Program-made: the position numbers and the translations under genes
The notes under the pieces: model-generated
Seen by the model: the letters and a program-made list of their open reading frames with translations, nothing else
Database searches by the model: none
Told to the model about the DNA's origin: nothing
Source: Metallosphaera sedula DSM 5348
Lineage (GTDB): Archaea > Thermoproteota > Thermoprotei_A > Sulfolobales > Sulfolobaceae
Direction: 5' to 3'
Length of the DNA stretch: 64,000 nucleotides
NCBI RefSeq assembly: GCF_000016605.1
Contig: NC_009440.1
Location: forward strand, 310,001 to 374,000
Shown here: in pieces, positions 9,141 to 18,834 of the stretch
Layout of the letters: each line of letters opens with the position of its first letter
Position numbering within the stretch: position 1 is the stretch's first letter

Positions 9141-10709
9141 ATGCCATTTGTAAATGAGAGAACCTATCAACGCTATTTACAGGAGAATAGGGAGGAAGAG
9201 TTTCACAAGCTGGTGGACGAAGGGATAAGGAGAGTTGAGGAACAGCTAGGGCAGGAATATCCAATCCTCATAGGAGACAAGGAGTTAAGGACTCCCTCTA
9301 AGTTTAACGTTAGGTCGCCAGTAGACACTTCTCTCACCTTAGGAGTTTTCCAGAGAGATGATGGGGAGCTCTTGAGAAGCGCCATAAAGTTGGCTAGGGA
9401 ATCCTATAGGGATTGGAAGGACTCAGATTGGAGGGACAGGGTTGAGCTCACGGTCAAGGCTGCCAACGAGCTCAGGAGAATGAAGTATGAGCTGGCAGCT
9501 ACGATCACCTTTGAGAATGGTAAAAACAGATATGAGGCCGTTGCTGAGGTTGATGAAACCATAGACTACTTCAACTATTACGCTCAACTCCTTGAGGAGA
9601 ACAGGGGTTATACCCGGGAGATGGAGGGCAGGATAGTCAAGGGAGAACACGGGATCTCTGTTATGAGGCCCTACGGTCCTTGGTTGATAATCTCTCCCTT
9701 CAATTTCCCTCTGGCCATAACTGCAACCATGACCCTAGGTGCCCTGATCACTGGAAATACCGTCGTAGTTAAACCTTCCTCTGACACACCGCTCTCAGCG
9801 TATAAGCTTGTGACTACGTTGAGAAGAGCTGGCTTCTCAGCAGAGGTGGTGAACTACGTAACTTCTCCAGGCGAGGTGGTTTCCAAGGTCATGGAGGAAA
9901 ACCTTGACATAGCAGGGTTCGCCTTCACGGGTTCAAGGGAGGTGGGACATAGGCTTCTGAAGCAATTCATAAGCCTGAAGCCCAGGCCAGCCGTGTTGGA
10001 ACTCGGGGGAAAGAACGCCACAGTCATCACAGCGAAGGCAGACCTAAGGAAAGCTGTTGAGGGAACATTTAGGGGAGCCTTCGGATTTGGGGGTCAGAAG
10101 TGCAGTGCGACCTCGAGGGTTTTCGTGGAGAGCTCAATTTATCAGGAATTCTTGGCTAGGTTCAAGGCTCGTACTGAGACAGCACAGATAGGAGATCCTA
10201 GGCAGAAGTCAACGTTCCTGGGACCCCTAATTAACAAGGGAGCGGTGGACAAGTTTAGAAGGTATGTGGATCAAGCCATATCCGAGGGTGGCAGAGTCAT
10301 CACTGGCGGGAGAGTTAGGGAGGACACGCGAAGTTATCTGGTGGAGCCCACCATAATCGTGGATCTCCCCTACACCAGTTCCCTGTGGAGGACTGAACTC
10401 TTCGTCCCCATAGTCCTAGTGAAGGAAGTCCAAAACCTGAAGGAGGCCATAAGGCTTGTTAATGATGTAGATTATGGTCTTACGGCAGGCATATTCTCGC
10501 AGGACACGGAAGAGGTAGAGTACTTCTTCAAGAACGTTGAGGCAGGGGTAACTTACGCGAATAGGGAGTCCGGTTCGACCACGGGTGCCATGCCTGGAGT
10601 TCAACCCTTTGGAGGATGGAAGGATTCAGGGTGGACCGGGAGAAATGCAGGTGGACCCTATTACTTGCTATCATTCATGAGGGAACAGGCTAGAACCACT
10701 TACGATTAA
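9141..10709 (+). CDS. Aldehyde dehydrogenase, similar to 1-pyrroline-5-carboxylate dehydrogenase
   Basis: Cytosolic NAD(P)-dependent aldehyde dehydrogenase of 522 residues. Visible motifs: SPFNFPLAI, GNTVVVKPSSDTP, FTGSREVG, LELGGKN with general base E287, and FGGQKCSATSR with nucleophile C321. The SREVG and GQKCSATSR versions and the C-terminal TTGAMPGVQPFGGWKDSG are closest to 1-pyrroline-5-carboxylate dehydrogenase (RocA), which makes glutamate from proline breakdown; another semialdehyde remains possible. No proline dehydrogenase is adjacent. Its TAA stop overlaps the stop of the convergent next gene. Confidence 0.88.
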   Translation: MPFVNERTYQRYLQENREEEFHKLVDEGIRRVEEQLGQEYPILIGDKELRTPSKFNVRSPVDTSLTLGVFQRDDGELLRSAIKLARESYRDWKDSDWRDRVELTVKAANELRRMKYELAATITFENGKNRYEAVAEVDETIDYFNYYAQLLEENRGYTREMEGRIVKGEHGISVMRPYGPWLIISPFNFPLAITATMTLGALITGNTVVVKPSSDTPLSAYKLVTTLRRAGFSAEVVNYVTSPGEVVSKVMEENLDIAGFAFTGSREVGHRLLKQFISLKPRPAVLELGGKNATVITAKADLRKAVEGTFRGAFGFGGQKCSATSRVFVESSIYQEFLARFKARTETAQIGDPRQKSTFLGPLINKGAVDKFRRYVDQAISEGGRVITGGRVREDTRSYLVEPTIIVDLPYTSSLWRTELFVPIVLVKEVQNLKEAIRLVNDVDYGLTAGIFSQDTEEVEYFFKNVEAGVTYANRESGSTTGAMPGVQPFGGWKDSGWTGRNAGGPYYLLSFMREQARTTYD

Positions 10710-11110
10710 CTCATCCTCGTTCCAGTAATCAAAGGTAGTAATTTTAATGTTCTCACGTACTCGACCCATATCTTGGATAGATCCTGTTCATTAGGATCTT
10801 CCATTGAAATTTTGAAATCTAGCTTTCGAAGAAGTGCAAGATAACACCCCTCGCTTAATACCTCTATACCGGCAATCACGTTTAGAGAGGACAATCTGGT
10901 GAGATATTCCTTGATTCTATCCCTCAGTTCTAGAACCCTCTCACATCCAATTCTCCTAGCTATATATAACAGGGTGACACCGGAATCCATGATATCTACG
11001 TAGCTGTTGTCCATGAACCTTATCCTTATACCCCTTTCTATACTTTCAAAGCCTCTGGTAGGCATTCCATGCTCCACTAGAAGTCGGGTGAGCAATTCTT
11101 CTTTATCCAT
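10706..11110 (-). CDS. Hypothetical protein, 134 aa
   Basis: Not recognised. A soluble, mostly helical protein with no obvious motif; a segment FMDNSYVDIMDSGVTLLYIA suggests an alpha/beta N-terminal part and two Cys are scattered. It has its own TATA box (about 11136-11146) and ends in a 4-bp tail-to-tail overlap with the aldehyde dehydrogenase gene. It reads as a real Sulfolobales-type gene because the frame is fully open and the start is well placed. Confidence 0.6.
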   Translation of the reverse strand: MDKEELLTRLLVEHGMPTRGFESIERGIRIRFMDNSYVDIMDSGVTLLYIARRIGCERVLELRDRIKEYLTRLSSLNVIAGIEVLSEGCYLALLRKLDFKISMEDPNEQDLSKIWVEYVRTLKLLPLITGTRMS

Positions 11111-11282
11111 AGTATAAGTTCTAGTGTTATTTCTATATAACTATTACTATAATAGATCCTAATAATAGCCGTTAACTGTTAATTATCATAGTACTAAGGT
11201 AGTAGTCTATTAACGTTCATCAAGGTGTGTAGCCCTAGATAGAGGACGGGGAATAGTAATATTATATGTAGAAAAATTAATT

Positions 11283-11307
11283 GTTCACTGCAAGTTATAT
11301 AGTGAAC
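11283..11307. promoter_or_regulatory. Inverted repeat around a TATA-like core
   Basis: GTTCACT and AGTGAAC are perfect 7-bp arms separated by 11 bp that include TTATAT. It lies between two minus-strand genes, about 170 nt upstream of the hypothetical gene at 10706-11110, and has no clear downstream gene. Confidence 0.35.
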
Positions 11308-11372
11308 GTTTAAAATGTACAGCTAATGCGGTTCTAGGCCGAATAGGAAGTCGTCTTAACGACGTTCACACG

Positions 11373-11978
11373 TCACCAGTCGTCCGGACCTAGAACCCCA
11401 TTCAGGAAGGGATTGGATCTAACTTCATCCTGTAATGTGGTCCTGTCTCCGTGTCCTGGGAACACGTCCACAACGTTCATGGTTTTGATCTTTTCAAGAG
11501 TAACTCTCAGCGTATCCCTATCGCCACCAAGATCATATCTCCCGACGGTTCCCTTGAATAGGGTATCCCCAGTGAACAGGGATTGCCCCACAAGAATTGA
11601 GGTACTCCCCATGGTGTGACCCGGTGTGGATATTCCCATCAAGGTAAGATCGCCTACCCTAATCTCCGTTCCGTCCTTAAGTTCGTCATCTGGCTCTGGT
11701 GGAAGTTCTCTCCAGTCGTAGTAGAGGGGCATTAAATCCACATCCTTGAAGTTGATCAAGAACTTGGCCCCAATTCTCTTCAAGGGTTTCACGCCCAGCA
11801 CATGGTCAAAGTGACCGTGGGTTGAAACTATGTACTTGAGCCTCAGGCCACTTCCTCTCAGAAAAGCGATGACCTCGGAGGGATCTCCACCAGGGTCAAT
11901 TACTAGGGCCTCTCCCTTATCCCAAATAAGGTAACAGTTTGTGTGAAGGGGGCCCAACACGAATGTTCTAAGGTTCAC
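11373..11978 (-). CDS. Metallo-beta-lactamase-fold hydrolase (glyoxalase II / persulfide dioxygenase-like)
   Basis: 201-residue cytosolic protein with the MBL metal site THGHFDH (H-x-H-x-DH), a second ligand His in TPGHTMG, Asp in FTGDTLF and a final His in FPGHGD. The short single-domain form resembles glyoxalase II-like proteins; ETHE1/persulfide dioxygenases have the same fold. It lies 17 bp after dsrE on the same strand and starts with GTG without a clear ribosome site, so it may be the last gene of the tusA operon. In that context persulfide or thioester chemistry is plausible but unproven. Confidence 0.85.
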   Translation of the reverse strand: MNLRTFVLGPLHTNCYLIWDKGEALVIDPGGDPSEVIAFLRGSGLRLKYIVSTHGHFDHVLGVKPLKRIGAKFLINFKDVDLMPLYYDWRELPPEPDDELKDGTEIRVGDLTLMGISTPGHTMGSTSILVGQSLFTGDTLFKGTVGRYDLGGDRDTLRVTLEKIKTMNVVDVFPGHGDRTTLQDEVRSNPFLNGVLGPDDW

Positions 11979-11995
11979 GTATCAAGTTGATTGTC

Positions 11996-12358
11996 CTAAA
12001 AAATAAGCGTGGCTTTTGATTGGGAACTCTTCAGGGCGAATTCTGAAACTCCTCCAACCTTGACCTTGTACACGAACTGGTCCTCGTGTATACCCTTGAC
12101 CCTCATTCCAAACTCACAGGCCGTTATCTCGAGATCCTCCCCAGCCAGTTCCACTAGGTTATCTAGGTAATACTTTAGCGTCTTAGTACCGTTGAGGACT
12201 ATCTTCTCCGACTCTGCTGTGAGCGCCCTAAGCGCGTCCATTGTGAAGAACATGTATATCTTGTTTCCACTAGAGGCGTAACCAATAGCAGTGATCACTC
12301 CCATCATCATCTTTTCGTGCTCGCCTGAGATCATCATGAAGGAGTACATTTCAGTCAT
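11996..12358 (-). CDS. DsrE-family sulfurtransferase subunit
   Basis: 120-residue cytosolic DsrE/DsrF-like protein expected to bind and pass on sulfane sulfur. The conserved Cys is C81 in ITACEFGMRVKGI, which matches the ACxxxM...GI pattern of DsrE2-type proteins. A longer reading frame exists from 12445, but the ATG at 12358 makes an ATGA overlap with the preceding gene and gives the normal family length. Fourth gene of the tusA - yedE - small membrane protein - dsrE operon. Related DsrE proteins of M. cuprina take part in thiosulfate transfer with TusA. Confidence 0.88.
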   Translation of the reverse strand: MTEMYSFMMISGEHEKMMMGVITAIGYASSGNKIYMFFTMDALRALTAESEKIVLNGTKTLKYYLDNLVELAGEDLEITACEFGMRVKGIHEDQFVYKVKVGGVSEFALKSSQSKATLIF

Positions 12359-12654
12359 GATCCAACCTCCTTGGACTGCACATATTTCACCAGGGAAACC
12401 CAAAACATGATCAACCCAACATAAACCACGGTGTAGCAGATCCACGTCGTAGCCTCGAGGTAACCCTGCAATTGGTCTGGTGGAACGTAAACAAGGAAGT
12501 TGGCCTGGTTCAATGCAATGTTGTCAGCCCCCGTCAAGTAAATCTTGCTGAATTGATACCACGCTATTGCGAACAGTGAGAGGACTAGAGGTCCTATTAC
12601 CCTCCTCACGGGATAGGGTTTAGCTTTAGGTTTAGATTTCTCCATTTCCTCCAT
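12355..12654 (-). CDS. Small two-helix membrane protein in the tusA-yedE-dsrE operon
   Basis: 99-residue protein with a basic N-terminus and membrane segments at about 20-37 and 68-88, joined by an outside loop. No family recognised. A GGGTGAG ribosome site lies just before ATG 12654; its stop overlaps the dsrE start (ATGA). Its place between the YeeE/YedE transporter and DsrE suggests an accessory subunit that helps pass sulfur from transporter to acceptor. Confidence 0.75.
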   Translation of the reverse strand: MEEMEKSKPKAKPYPVRRVIGPLVLSLFAIAWYQFSKIYLTGADNIALNQANFLVYVPPDQLQGYLEATTWICYTVVYVGLIMFWVSLVKYVQSKEVGS

Positions 12655-12663
12655 TTTCTCACC

Positions 12664-13911
<1,248 letters not shown>

Positions 13912-13913
13912 CC

Positions 13914-14168
13914 CTATCCCACCTTTAGTATTCTAAACCTGTAAACATCGCCGTCCTTCAACACGAGATAGGGATAACCCATGTTCTTGCAAAGGGACGG
14001 CAACGTTACGTCTACTGCAGGTTGGTGGTCCGTGATGACCTCGAGGACCTGACCGGGCTTCATCTTCTTTAACTTCTTACTGGCCATCATCTCTGGCACG
14101 GGGCAGGACTCGCCGATGACATCAAGTTGATCGTCCGGTTCCTTCACCTTTAGGGGCTCGGAAGACAT
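13914..14168 (-). CDS. tusA: TusA-family sulfur carrier protein
   Basis: 84-residue sulfur carrier with the SirA/TusA fold. The active motif is SCPVPEM with C22, followed by the usual KMKPGQ and [11 protein letters not shown] segments. ATG 14168 has GGTGATG just upstream. First gene of the operon with the YeeE/YedE transporter and DsrE. TusA proteins of Metallosphaera bind thiosulfate or persulfide and deliver it to the Hdr-like oxidation complex; no hdr genes are in this window. Confidence 0.95.
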   Translation of the reverse strand: MSSEPLKVKEPDDQLDVIGESCPVPEMMASKKLKKMKPGQVLEVITDHQPAVDVTLPSLCKNMGYPYLVLKDGDVYRFRILKVG

Positions 14169-14247
14169 TACATCACCAAGATCATTTACCCTGGGATTCT
14201 TTTAAGTTATGCTCTTTTTTAAACGGTTTTTTAAATAGAGTAAAAAT

Positions 14248-14787
14248 TTAGTAAATTAGCAGATAAAGTATCACGATCACGTAAATGACCGTACCAGCTA
14301 TGGCCCACGGTGTAGGGTTCTGAAGGACCTTGAATCGGGTTGAAAGCGCCGAGTCTAACGATAATTGACCAGGCCCCCTCACGACCAGGTAGAGGTTGAG
14401 GAGCATTAGGAGAAGGTTAATTCCATACTCCTCCGTTCCTGTCCAGTAGGCTGAAAGGAAATAGATGAGGTTGGTGTAGAGGGCGACCGTGCTAGCTAGT
14501 CTAGACATGAGACCTAGAAGGGTGAGGACGCCGAAGCTTATTTCCCCTATCATCACTAGAACTCCCACGGTGTAGACGTGTGGAAATACGACTGCATATA
14601 GGAACCCCCTGATTGGGGAGCCCTCGGCCAGATACTGCACAGTGAAGCCTATGTATGACGTGGAACCTGCGTTAAGGAAACCTGGGTTCAGAAGCTTGTT
14701 GAAAACTCCAGCATCGAGCCAGATAGAGGCTACAGCAAGCCTTAGGATAAGTCTCTCGAGGCTGGACTCATTTCTGAGGGACTTCAA
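14248..14787 (-). CDS. DoxD/DoxX-family membrane protein (DoxD paralogue)
   Basis: 179 residues, about five membrane segments. It aligns by eye with DoxD of the same window ([15 protein letters not shown] versus [21 protein letters not shown] versus [11 protein letters not shown]) but lacks cysteine. No doxA follows; instead it is the last gene after the secreted beta-propeller and the vicinal-Cys membrane protein, overlapping the latter by 20 bp with a TTG start preceded by GAGGT. Probably the quinone-reducing membrane part of a second thiosulfate- or sulfur-oxidising complex; the substrate is unknown. Confidence 0.82.
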   Translation of the reverse strand: MKSLRNESSLERLILRLAVASIWLDAGVFNKLLNPGFLNAGSTSYIGFTVQYLAEGSPIRGFLYAVVFPHVYTVGVLVMIGEISFGVLTLLGLMSRLASTVALYTNLIYFLSAYWTGTEEYGINLLLMLLNLYLVVRGPGQLSLDSALSTRFKVLQNPTPWAIAGTVIYVIVILYLLIY

Positions 14788-15685
14788 TACCTATCGACCT
14801 CTTAACCAGTTGAGAGGATATAACTGTTATCTGCCATATTCCCACGCCTAGAAGGATCATTCCCGCGATTGTAGGCGAGAGTAAGAGTATGGCCTGAAGA
14901 ATTCCCCCAGTCCATGCCCCAGCTATGAAAGCCCCATATTTCCAGGTAATCCCCTTGGTCAGGGCGGGATATGAGCCCGAAAGCAGGTAAAGTAGCGAGT
15001 TCATTGCTGTGGGAGAGAGGCAACATATCCCCGCAATTGTCCCGATAGACGGTATGGAAGCAGTTAGGAAACCTGCAGTGGTATTTAGAGTTCCCATGCG
15101 AAGAGACTTGGGGGCCGCCCATTTCATGGCGGAACTGGAAACGTAAAGGAGTGACATCACGTAATACGAGAAAATGAGGGATAAAGTAAGGACGACGTCG
15201 TTGAGTACTCCTAAGAGCAAGAGAGGGACATTCAGCACTAGATCTCCAAGCATGGGTATACCCTCTCCCTGGTAGGTAATTGCAGTAAGCCCCATGAAGT
15301 AGGAACTAACGTTCAGGTTAGGGATAAGGAGGAGGCCAGACACCACGAGGAAACTCAGGTAATAGGCCGGTACAAACACAGCTATCATGGCCCTACCAAC
15401 ACTATCCTTAAGTGTGGCCCTTAGAACAGCCCTCAGCCTCATGGGTCCATGAACTAGAATGAATCTTCCTCTCCTTGATTTGTATAGACTAACTCCTACA
15501 ATAACCGAGACCGCAAGATATGCAATCACGAACACGAGAAAGGGCTTAACAAAGGTAATTTGCCCCGTATCTGCAAGCGGAGAATACCATAGACTCACAA
15601 TTCTAATACCGTTTATTACAATGGGCAAAAATACAGTCGCATTAAAAAATAGAAAGACGTAGAAAAAAGGGTTGATTGGTCTCAT
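14768..15685 (-). CDS. Polytopic membrane protein with a vicinal Cys pair
   Basis: 305 residues, about eight membrane segments, not recognised. Its only cysteines are C221-C222 in [10 protein letters not shown], inside or at the edge of a helix; such a pair could be redox active or bind persulfide. ATG 15685 has an AGGTG ribosome site and begins 9 bp after the propeller gene. The stop lies inside the DoxD-paralogue gene. Operon position suggests it forms a complex with those two proteins. Confidence 0.75.
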   Translation of the reverse strand: MRPINPFFYVFLFFNATVFLPIVINGIRIVSLWYSPLADTGQITFVKPFLVFVIAYLAVSVIVGVSLYKSRRGRFILVHGPMRLRAVLRATLKDSVGRAMIAVFVPAYYLSFLVVSGLLLIPNLNVSSYFMGLTAITYQGEGIPMLGDLVLNVPLLLLGVLNDVVLTLSLIFSYYVMSLLYVSSSAMKWAAPKSLRMGTLNTTAGFLTASIPSIGTIAGICCLSPTAMNSLLYLLSGSYPALTKGITWKYGAFIAGAWTGGILQAILLLSPTIAGMILLGVGIWQITVISSQLVKRSIGIEVPQK

Positions 15686-15694
15686 GATGACACC

Positions 15695-16915
15695 TTAGCA
15701 GTGCAATCCTGTAACAGGAGGTAACATTACCTGATCCACAAGGTAGGTTCCCATGCTCTGGCTTATTGGTATTACAATCGCGGGGGCAGTTGTCAGGGGT
15801 AGAGTATAGGACACTGAAAGGGTGGACAAGGAGATCAAAACTATCATACCTCCAGCGCTAACGCTTCCGTGAATCACCACATATGCGTAACTCCCGCCAG
15901 GCGTGATCTCTATGTCCGCTAAACCTGCGGGAGAGATTTGTGGAAGAGCTATCTCCTTAACTATCTGGAAATTGGACGTAGATATGACAACCACTGTGTC
16001 GTTATTGCTTGGCGCCTCTAAGTAATACTGTCCATTTGGAGTGAAAACGCCTCTCTGAGGAGTCATTCCCTTGGGCATCTGGACCATTCCAAGTAGTTGA
16101 AGGTTGGGTAAGGAATAGAATCCCACAGAGTTATTCCCAGCAAACTCTACCGCAACCATCGTACCCTGTTCGTTGGGGCTTAACATGTAGGGTTGTGAAC
16201 CTAAGCTCGTCGGTTTCACTAGTAGAACCGAGCCGTTACTAGCGCTTATGATATCTATACTGTTATTGAACCTCATGGGTATGAGAAGTTCGCTCCCATC
16301 TGGAGTCCATCTGACGTCACAAGGATAGTACGTCTTACCTGTTGGAGAAACAAACTTTTGACTCCACACTGTCTGAAGCGTCTGCATGTTAATAACTAGA
16401 ACTTCGCCTGAGGGTCCATCAGCTATGGCCGCATAGTCACCGTTAGGGGAAATTGCAACTCCAATGAAACCTGTGGAAGATCCAACCTGTAAAGTTTTAA
16501 CTACCTTGAAGTTGGTCGTGTTTATAATGAAGACAGTGCCGTTATTCAAGGGCATAAACATGTACTTTATGGATGCTCCAACAGGTACCTCTTCCCAGTA
16601 ATATACCTGTGTGGGCACACTAGTAGATATATTCTCTACTCTCTGGAAGCCAAGAAAACTCTGACTGCTGCTGAAGGGGTTGAGAACTTGAGCTATCCCC
16701 TTTTGCGTAAGGGCCAAGAAGTAGAAGTTGTTATTTGGAGTCGAGGTCGTGGTTGAGGTACTGGTGTTGGTTGTCGTGGTGGTAGTGGTCGTTGTAGGAG
16801 ACGTGGTGGACGTGGAGGGACCGCTGGTGTTGCTTCTCATCATAATATAAGCTGCACCTATTCCCACAAGAAGTATCACGACTATTCCAGCTATTAATAA
16901 CGCCTTATAGTTCAT
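15695..16915 (-). CDS. Secreted/membrane-anchored YVTN-type beta-propeller protein
   Basis: 406 residues: an N-terminal membrane anchor (about 5-25), a Ser/Thr-rich linker (about 29-60, long Thr runs as in glycosylated archaeal surface proteins), then six or seven beta-propeller blades with repeats such as [13 protein letters not shown] and [15 protein letters not shown]. Many sequons. Only two cysteines: C199 (YYPCDVRW) and the very last residue C406 (GLHC). These could form a disulfide or carry a substrate. Faces outside. First gene of the operon with the vicinal-Cys membrane protein and DoxD paralogue. Confidence 0.8.
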   Translation of the reverse strand: MNYKALLIAGIVVILLVGIGAAYIMMRSNTSGPSTSTTSPTTTTTTTTTNTSTSTTTSTPNNNFYFLALTQKGIAQVLNPFSSSQSFLGFQRVENISTSVPTQVYYWEEVPVGASIKYMFMPLNNGTVFIINTTNFKVVKTLQVGSSTGFIGVAISPNGDYAAIADGPSGEVLVINMQTLQTVWSQKFVSPTGKTYYPCDVRWTPDGSELLIPMRFNNSIDIISASNGSVLLVKPTSLGSQPYMLSPNEQGTMVAVEFAGNNSVGFYSLPNLQLLGMVQMPKGMTPQRGVFTPNGQYYLEAPSNNDTVVVISTSNFQIVKEIALPQISPAGLADIEITPGGSYAYVVIHGSVSAGGMIVLISLSTLSVSYTLPLTTAPAIVIPISQSMGTYLVDQVMLPPVTGLHC

Positions 16916-16997
16916 ACTCTCTCATATAAAAGCAAGTGAAGCATCTTTTAAAAATAGCGTATTTATAACTAGTTTCTATCTTTTGCTTTATTTTTTA

Positions 16998-17327
16998 TTA
17001 AATAGTTATAACTAGGTCAACGTCGTCTATAACTGCCTTGTAAAAGTCTGGGAAACATCCTATCTTGCAGGAGGGAATCAGTTTATCGGCTATATTCCTC
17101 ATATATACGCACTGATCGCAAGCCTGAAGGTATATTCCCTTCTTTGAGAGCTCCTCAAGTCTTTGACCAAGGGGATTCTCCCTCATGGGGATGTAAACGT
17201 TATCGTGAATGAAAAACATCCCCTTAACCTCAACTCCGTGTCTACCTTCCTCGAGTTGAGGCACTATCATCTGACCGAGGATGTAGGAGCCAAGGTTGGA
17301 CTCAACTATGTACGCTACTCTTTTCAA
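16998..17327 (-). CDS. Cys-rich DsrE-related protein (SaoD-like)
   Basis: 109-residue DsrE-fold protein: VAYIVESNLGSYILGQMI opens the Rossmann-like fold and QACDQCVYMRN plus SCKIGC give four closely placed cysteines. It resembles the DsrE-related SaoD family. Starts with TTG 17327 (a GGTGATGG motif precedes it) and overlaps the upstream gene by 26 bp, so the two are coupled. Likely to handle sulfane sulfur, but its partner is unknown. Confidence 0.75.
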   Translation of the reverse strand: MKRVAYIVESNLGSYILGQMIVPQLEEGRHGVEVKGMFFIHDNVYIPMRENPLGQRLEELSKKGIYLQACDQCVYMRNIADKLIPSCKIGCFPDFYKAVIDDVDLVITI

Positions 17328-17670
17328 CTTCCATCACCTTAGCTAGCTCCTCAGCTAACTTCTCAAGGACATGGTTAATCTGCAACCCCTTTACCCTTCC
17401 TAGGACCTCCCTCCAGTTCTCAGGAGTGACTCCATCCTCCATAGCCTCTAGAAGTGCCTCCAAACCTATGATAACAAGAGGGCACTCTGAGGATTTGTAC
17501 CTTATCTCCTCTCCCCTCCTGTAAATCTCAAACCATCTCTGACCATCCAGGTTAACCCTAGTTACTAGTCTAAAGCCCCTTTCCCCGTTCAGGGCGTAAA
17601 ACCTTCTCACGAGGAAGTCTGAAGCATACTTCCTCTCTACAACGCAACCACATGAATCTTTCTTGACCAT
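17302..17670 (-). CDS. Hypothetical 122-aa protein coupled to the DsrE-like gene
   Basis: Not recognised. The N-terminus has DSCGCVV, the middle is beta-rich, and a helix of about 35 charged residues ends the protein. One more Cys lies in SSECPLV. ATG 17670 has a TATA box (about 17691-17700) at leaderless distance. The 26-bp overlap with the Cys-rich DsrE gene implies joint function, perhaps a regulatory or docking partner. Confidence 0.65.
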   Translation of the reverse strand: MVKKDSCGCVVERKYASDFLVRRFYALNGERGFRLVTRVNLDGQRWFEIYRRGEEIRYKSSECPLVIIGLEALLEAMEDGVTPENWREVLGRVKGLQINHVLEKLAEELAKVMEVEKSSVHS

Positions 17671-17827
17671 ACTTTTTATGATTATTTGCTAATTTATAAA
17701 TGTTTTGAATATCAACAGAATAAATGATAAATCATTCATACGTTCATGGAAGATGACGAGTCTTCAAGGGCTTTCCAGTGATGCAAGAAGTGCCCTGAGG
17801 CTAACCTTAAATTGAAAATAAAAAATA

Positions 17828-17837
17828 CTTATATATC
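17828..17837 (+). promoter_or_regulatory. TATA box for the TusA-fusion gene
   Basis: CTTATATATC is centred about 25 nt before GTG 17857. This supports the GTG rather than the upstream in-frame TTG at 17812. Confidence 0.6.
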
Positions 17838-17856
17838 TGAAAAACTAATTAATCAT

Positions 17857-18834
17857 GTGGAAACTTCAGTTGTGTTGAGGGTGAGGGGGTTCCAGCAACT
17901 CCTAGATGTGGAGAAGTATCATAGGCTCTACATGCTATCCGACGTTAGGAGATTGAGTTGGGGTTACTCTGCCAAGTTAAAGTTGGGCAAGATCTCATTC
18001 CCCGTTTTGGTGAAGGTTGGGAGAAACTCTCTGGAAATGTACGAGGAGCAGGGTAAATTCATGGTTCACTTGGAATTCGTTGAGGGAGACAGCGTCAAGG
18101 TAAGGATCAGGGTGGAGGCGTCGAATGAAATGGTGAAGTCTTCCCTAGAGGAGGGAATTTCCAGGAACCTTAATGAATACGCCGAATCCATCTGTAAGGC
18201 TGGGAAGGGAAGATCTCAGGAGCCCTTGGGATTAATCATGATGATGAAACCCTTTGTCAGGAGGCATCTTGACGTTAGGGGGGAGCAATGTCCTATTCCA
18301 GAAATTGCAGCAAAGAAGGAGTTAACCAAGATGAAACCAGGGGAGGAATTGGAGATATTAGTGGATCATCCTGCTGCCGTAGACGTGACGCTTCCTGAGG
18401 TTGCGAAACTCATGAACTGCAGGTATGACATCTACAACATGGGAGATTACGTTTCCTTTGTGATGCTGAAACTGGGAGATCCAATCATGAATAAAAATTA
18501 CCTTGAGGCGTTGACAAAACGCGAGAGGATACCTGAGATGATGAAGGACATGGGATTCATAGCGTTTCTGTACTCTGTCTTTGACAAGGTGATAAGGCAA
18601 TTACCCACAGATGGTCTTTACCCAGAGATCTTCAGATATGACGGCCTCACCCTCGTAACCTCTGCGTCCATAGGTCGCGGTTGGCTAGCGGTAGCATTAG
18701 TTGAAGACGACAAGATTTTGGGAATGATGCTGGACATTAAGGGAGATAGGTACTGGAATCAGGACGCGCTGAAGGTCATAAACAGGGTGAAGGGAATAGG
18801 GAACGTCTTTTACCTCAAGGCTAGTTCAACCTAA
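17857..18834 (+). CDS. TusA-domain fusion protein (N-terminal SRPBCC-like domain, central TusA, C-terminal unknown domain)
   Basis: 325 residues in three parts. Residues about 1-120 form a beta-rich domain ending in an amphipathic helix, which looks like an SRPBCC (helix-grip) domain. Residues about 135-207 are a full TusA domain with GEQCPIPE (C145), KMKPGE and DHPAAVDVTLP. The last about 115 residues form an alpha/beta domain I do not recognise. Start GTG 17857 is set by the TATA box. It is expected to carry sulfur like TusA while binding a hydrophobic ligand or partner. Its 3' end overlaps the convergent gene by 9 bp. Confidence 0.8.
   Translation: METSVVLRVRGFQQLLDVEKYHRLYMLSDVRRLSWGYSAKLKLGKISFPVLVKVGRNSLEMYEEQGKFMVHLEFVEGDSVKVRIRVEASNEMVKSSLEEGISRNLNEYAESICKAGKGRSQEPLGLIMMMKPFVRRHLDVRGEQCPIPEIAAKKELTKMKPGEELEILVDHPAAVDVTLPEVAKLMNCRYDIYNMGDYVSFVMLKLGDPIMNKNYLEALTKRERIPEMMKDMGFIAFLYSVFDKVIRQLPTDGLYPEIFRYDGLTLVTSASIGRGWLAVALVEDDKILGMMLDIKGDRYWNQDALKVINRVKGIGNVFYLKASST

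Noticed and set aside
12359-12445. N-terminal extension of the DsrE ORF
   Set aside because: It overlaps the small membrane protein gene; ATG 12358 gives an ATGA junction and the family length.
16741-16830. Repetitive region as a possible DNA repeat
   Set aside because: It is the Ser/Thr linker of the propeller protein, coded by mixed Thr codons; ordinary low complexity.
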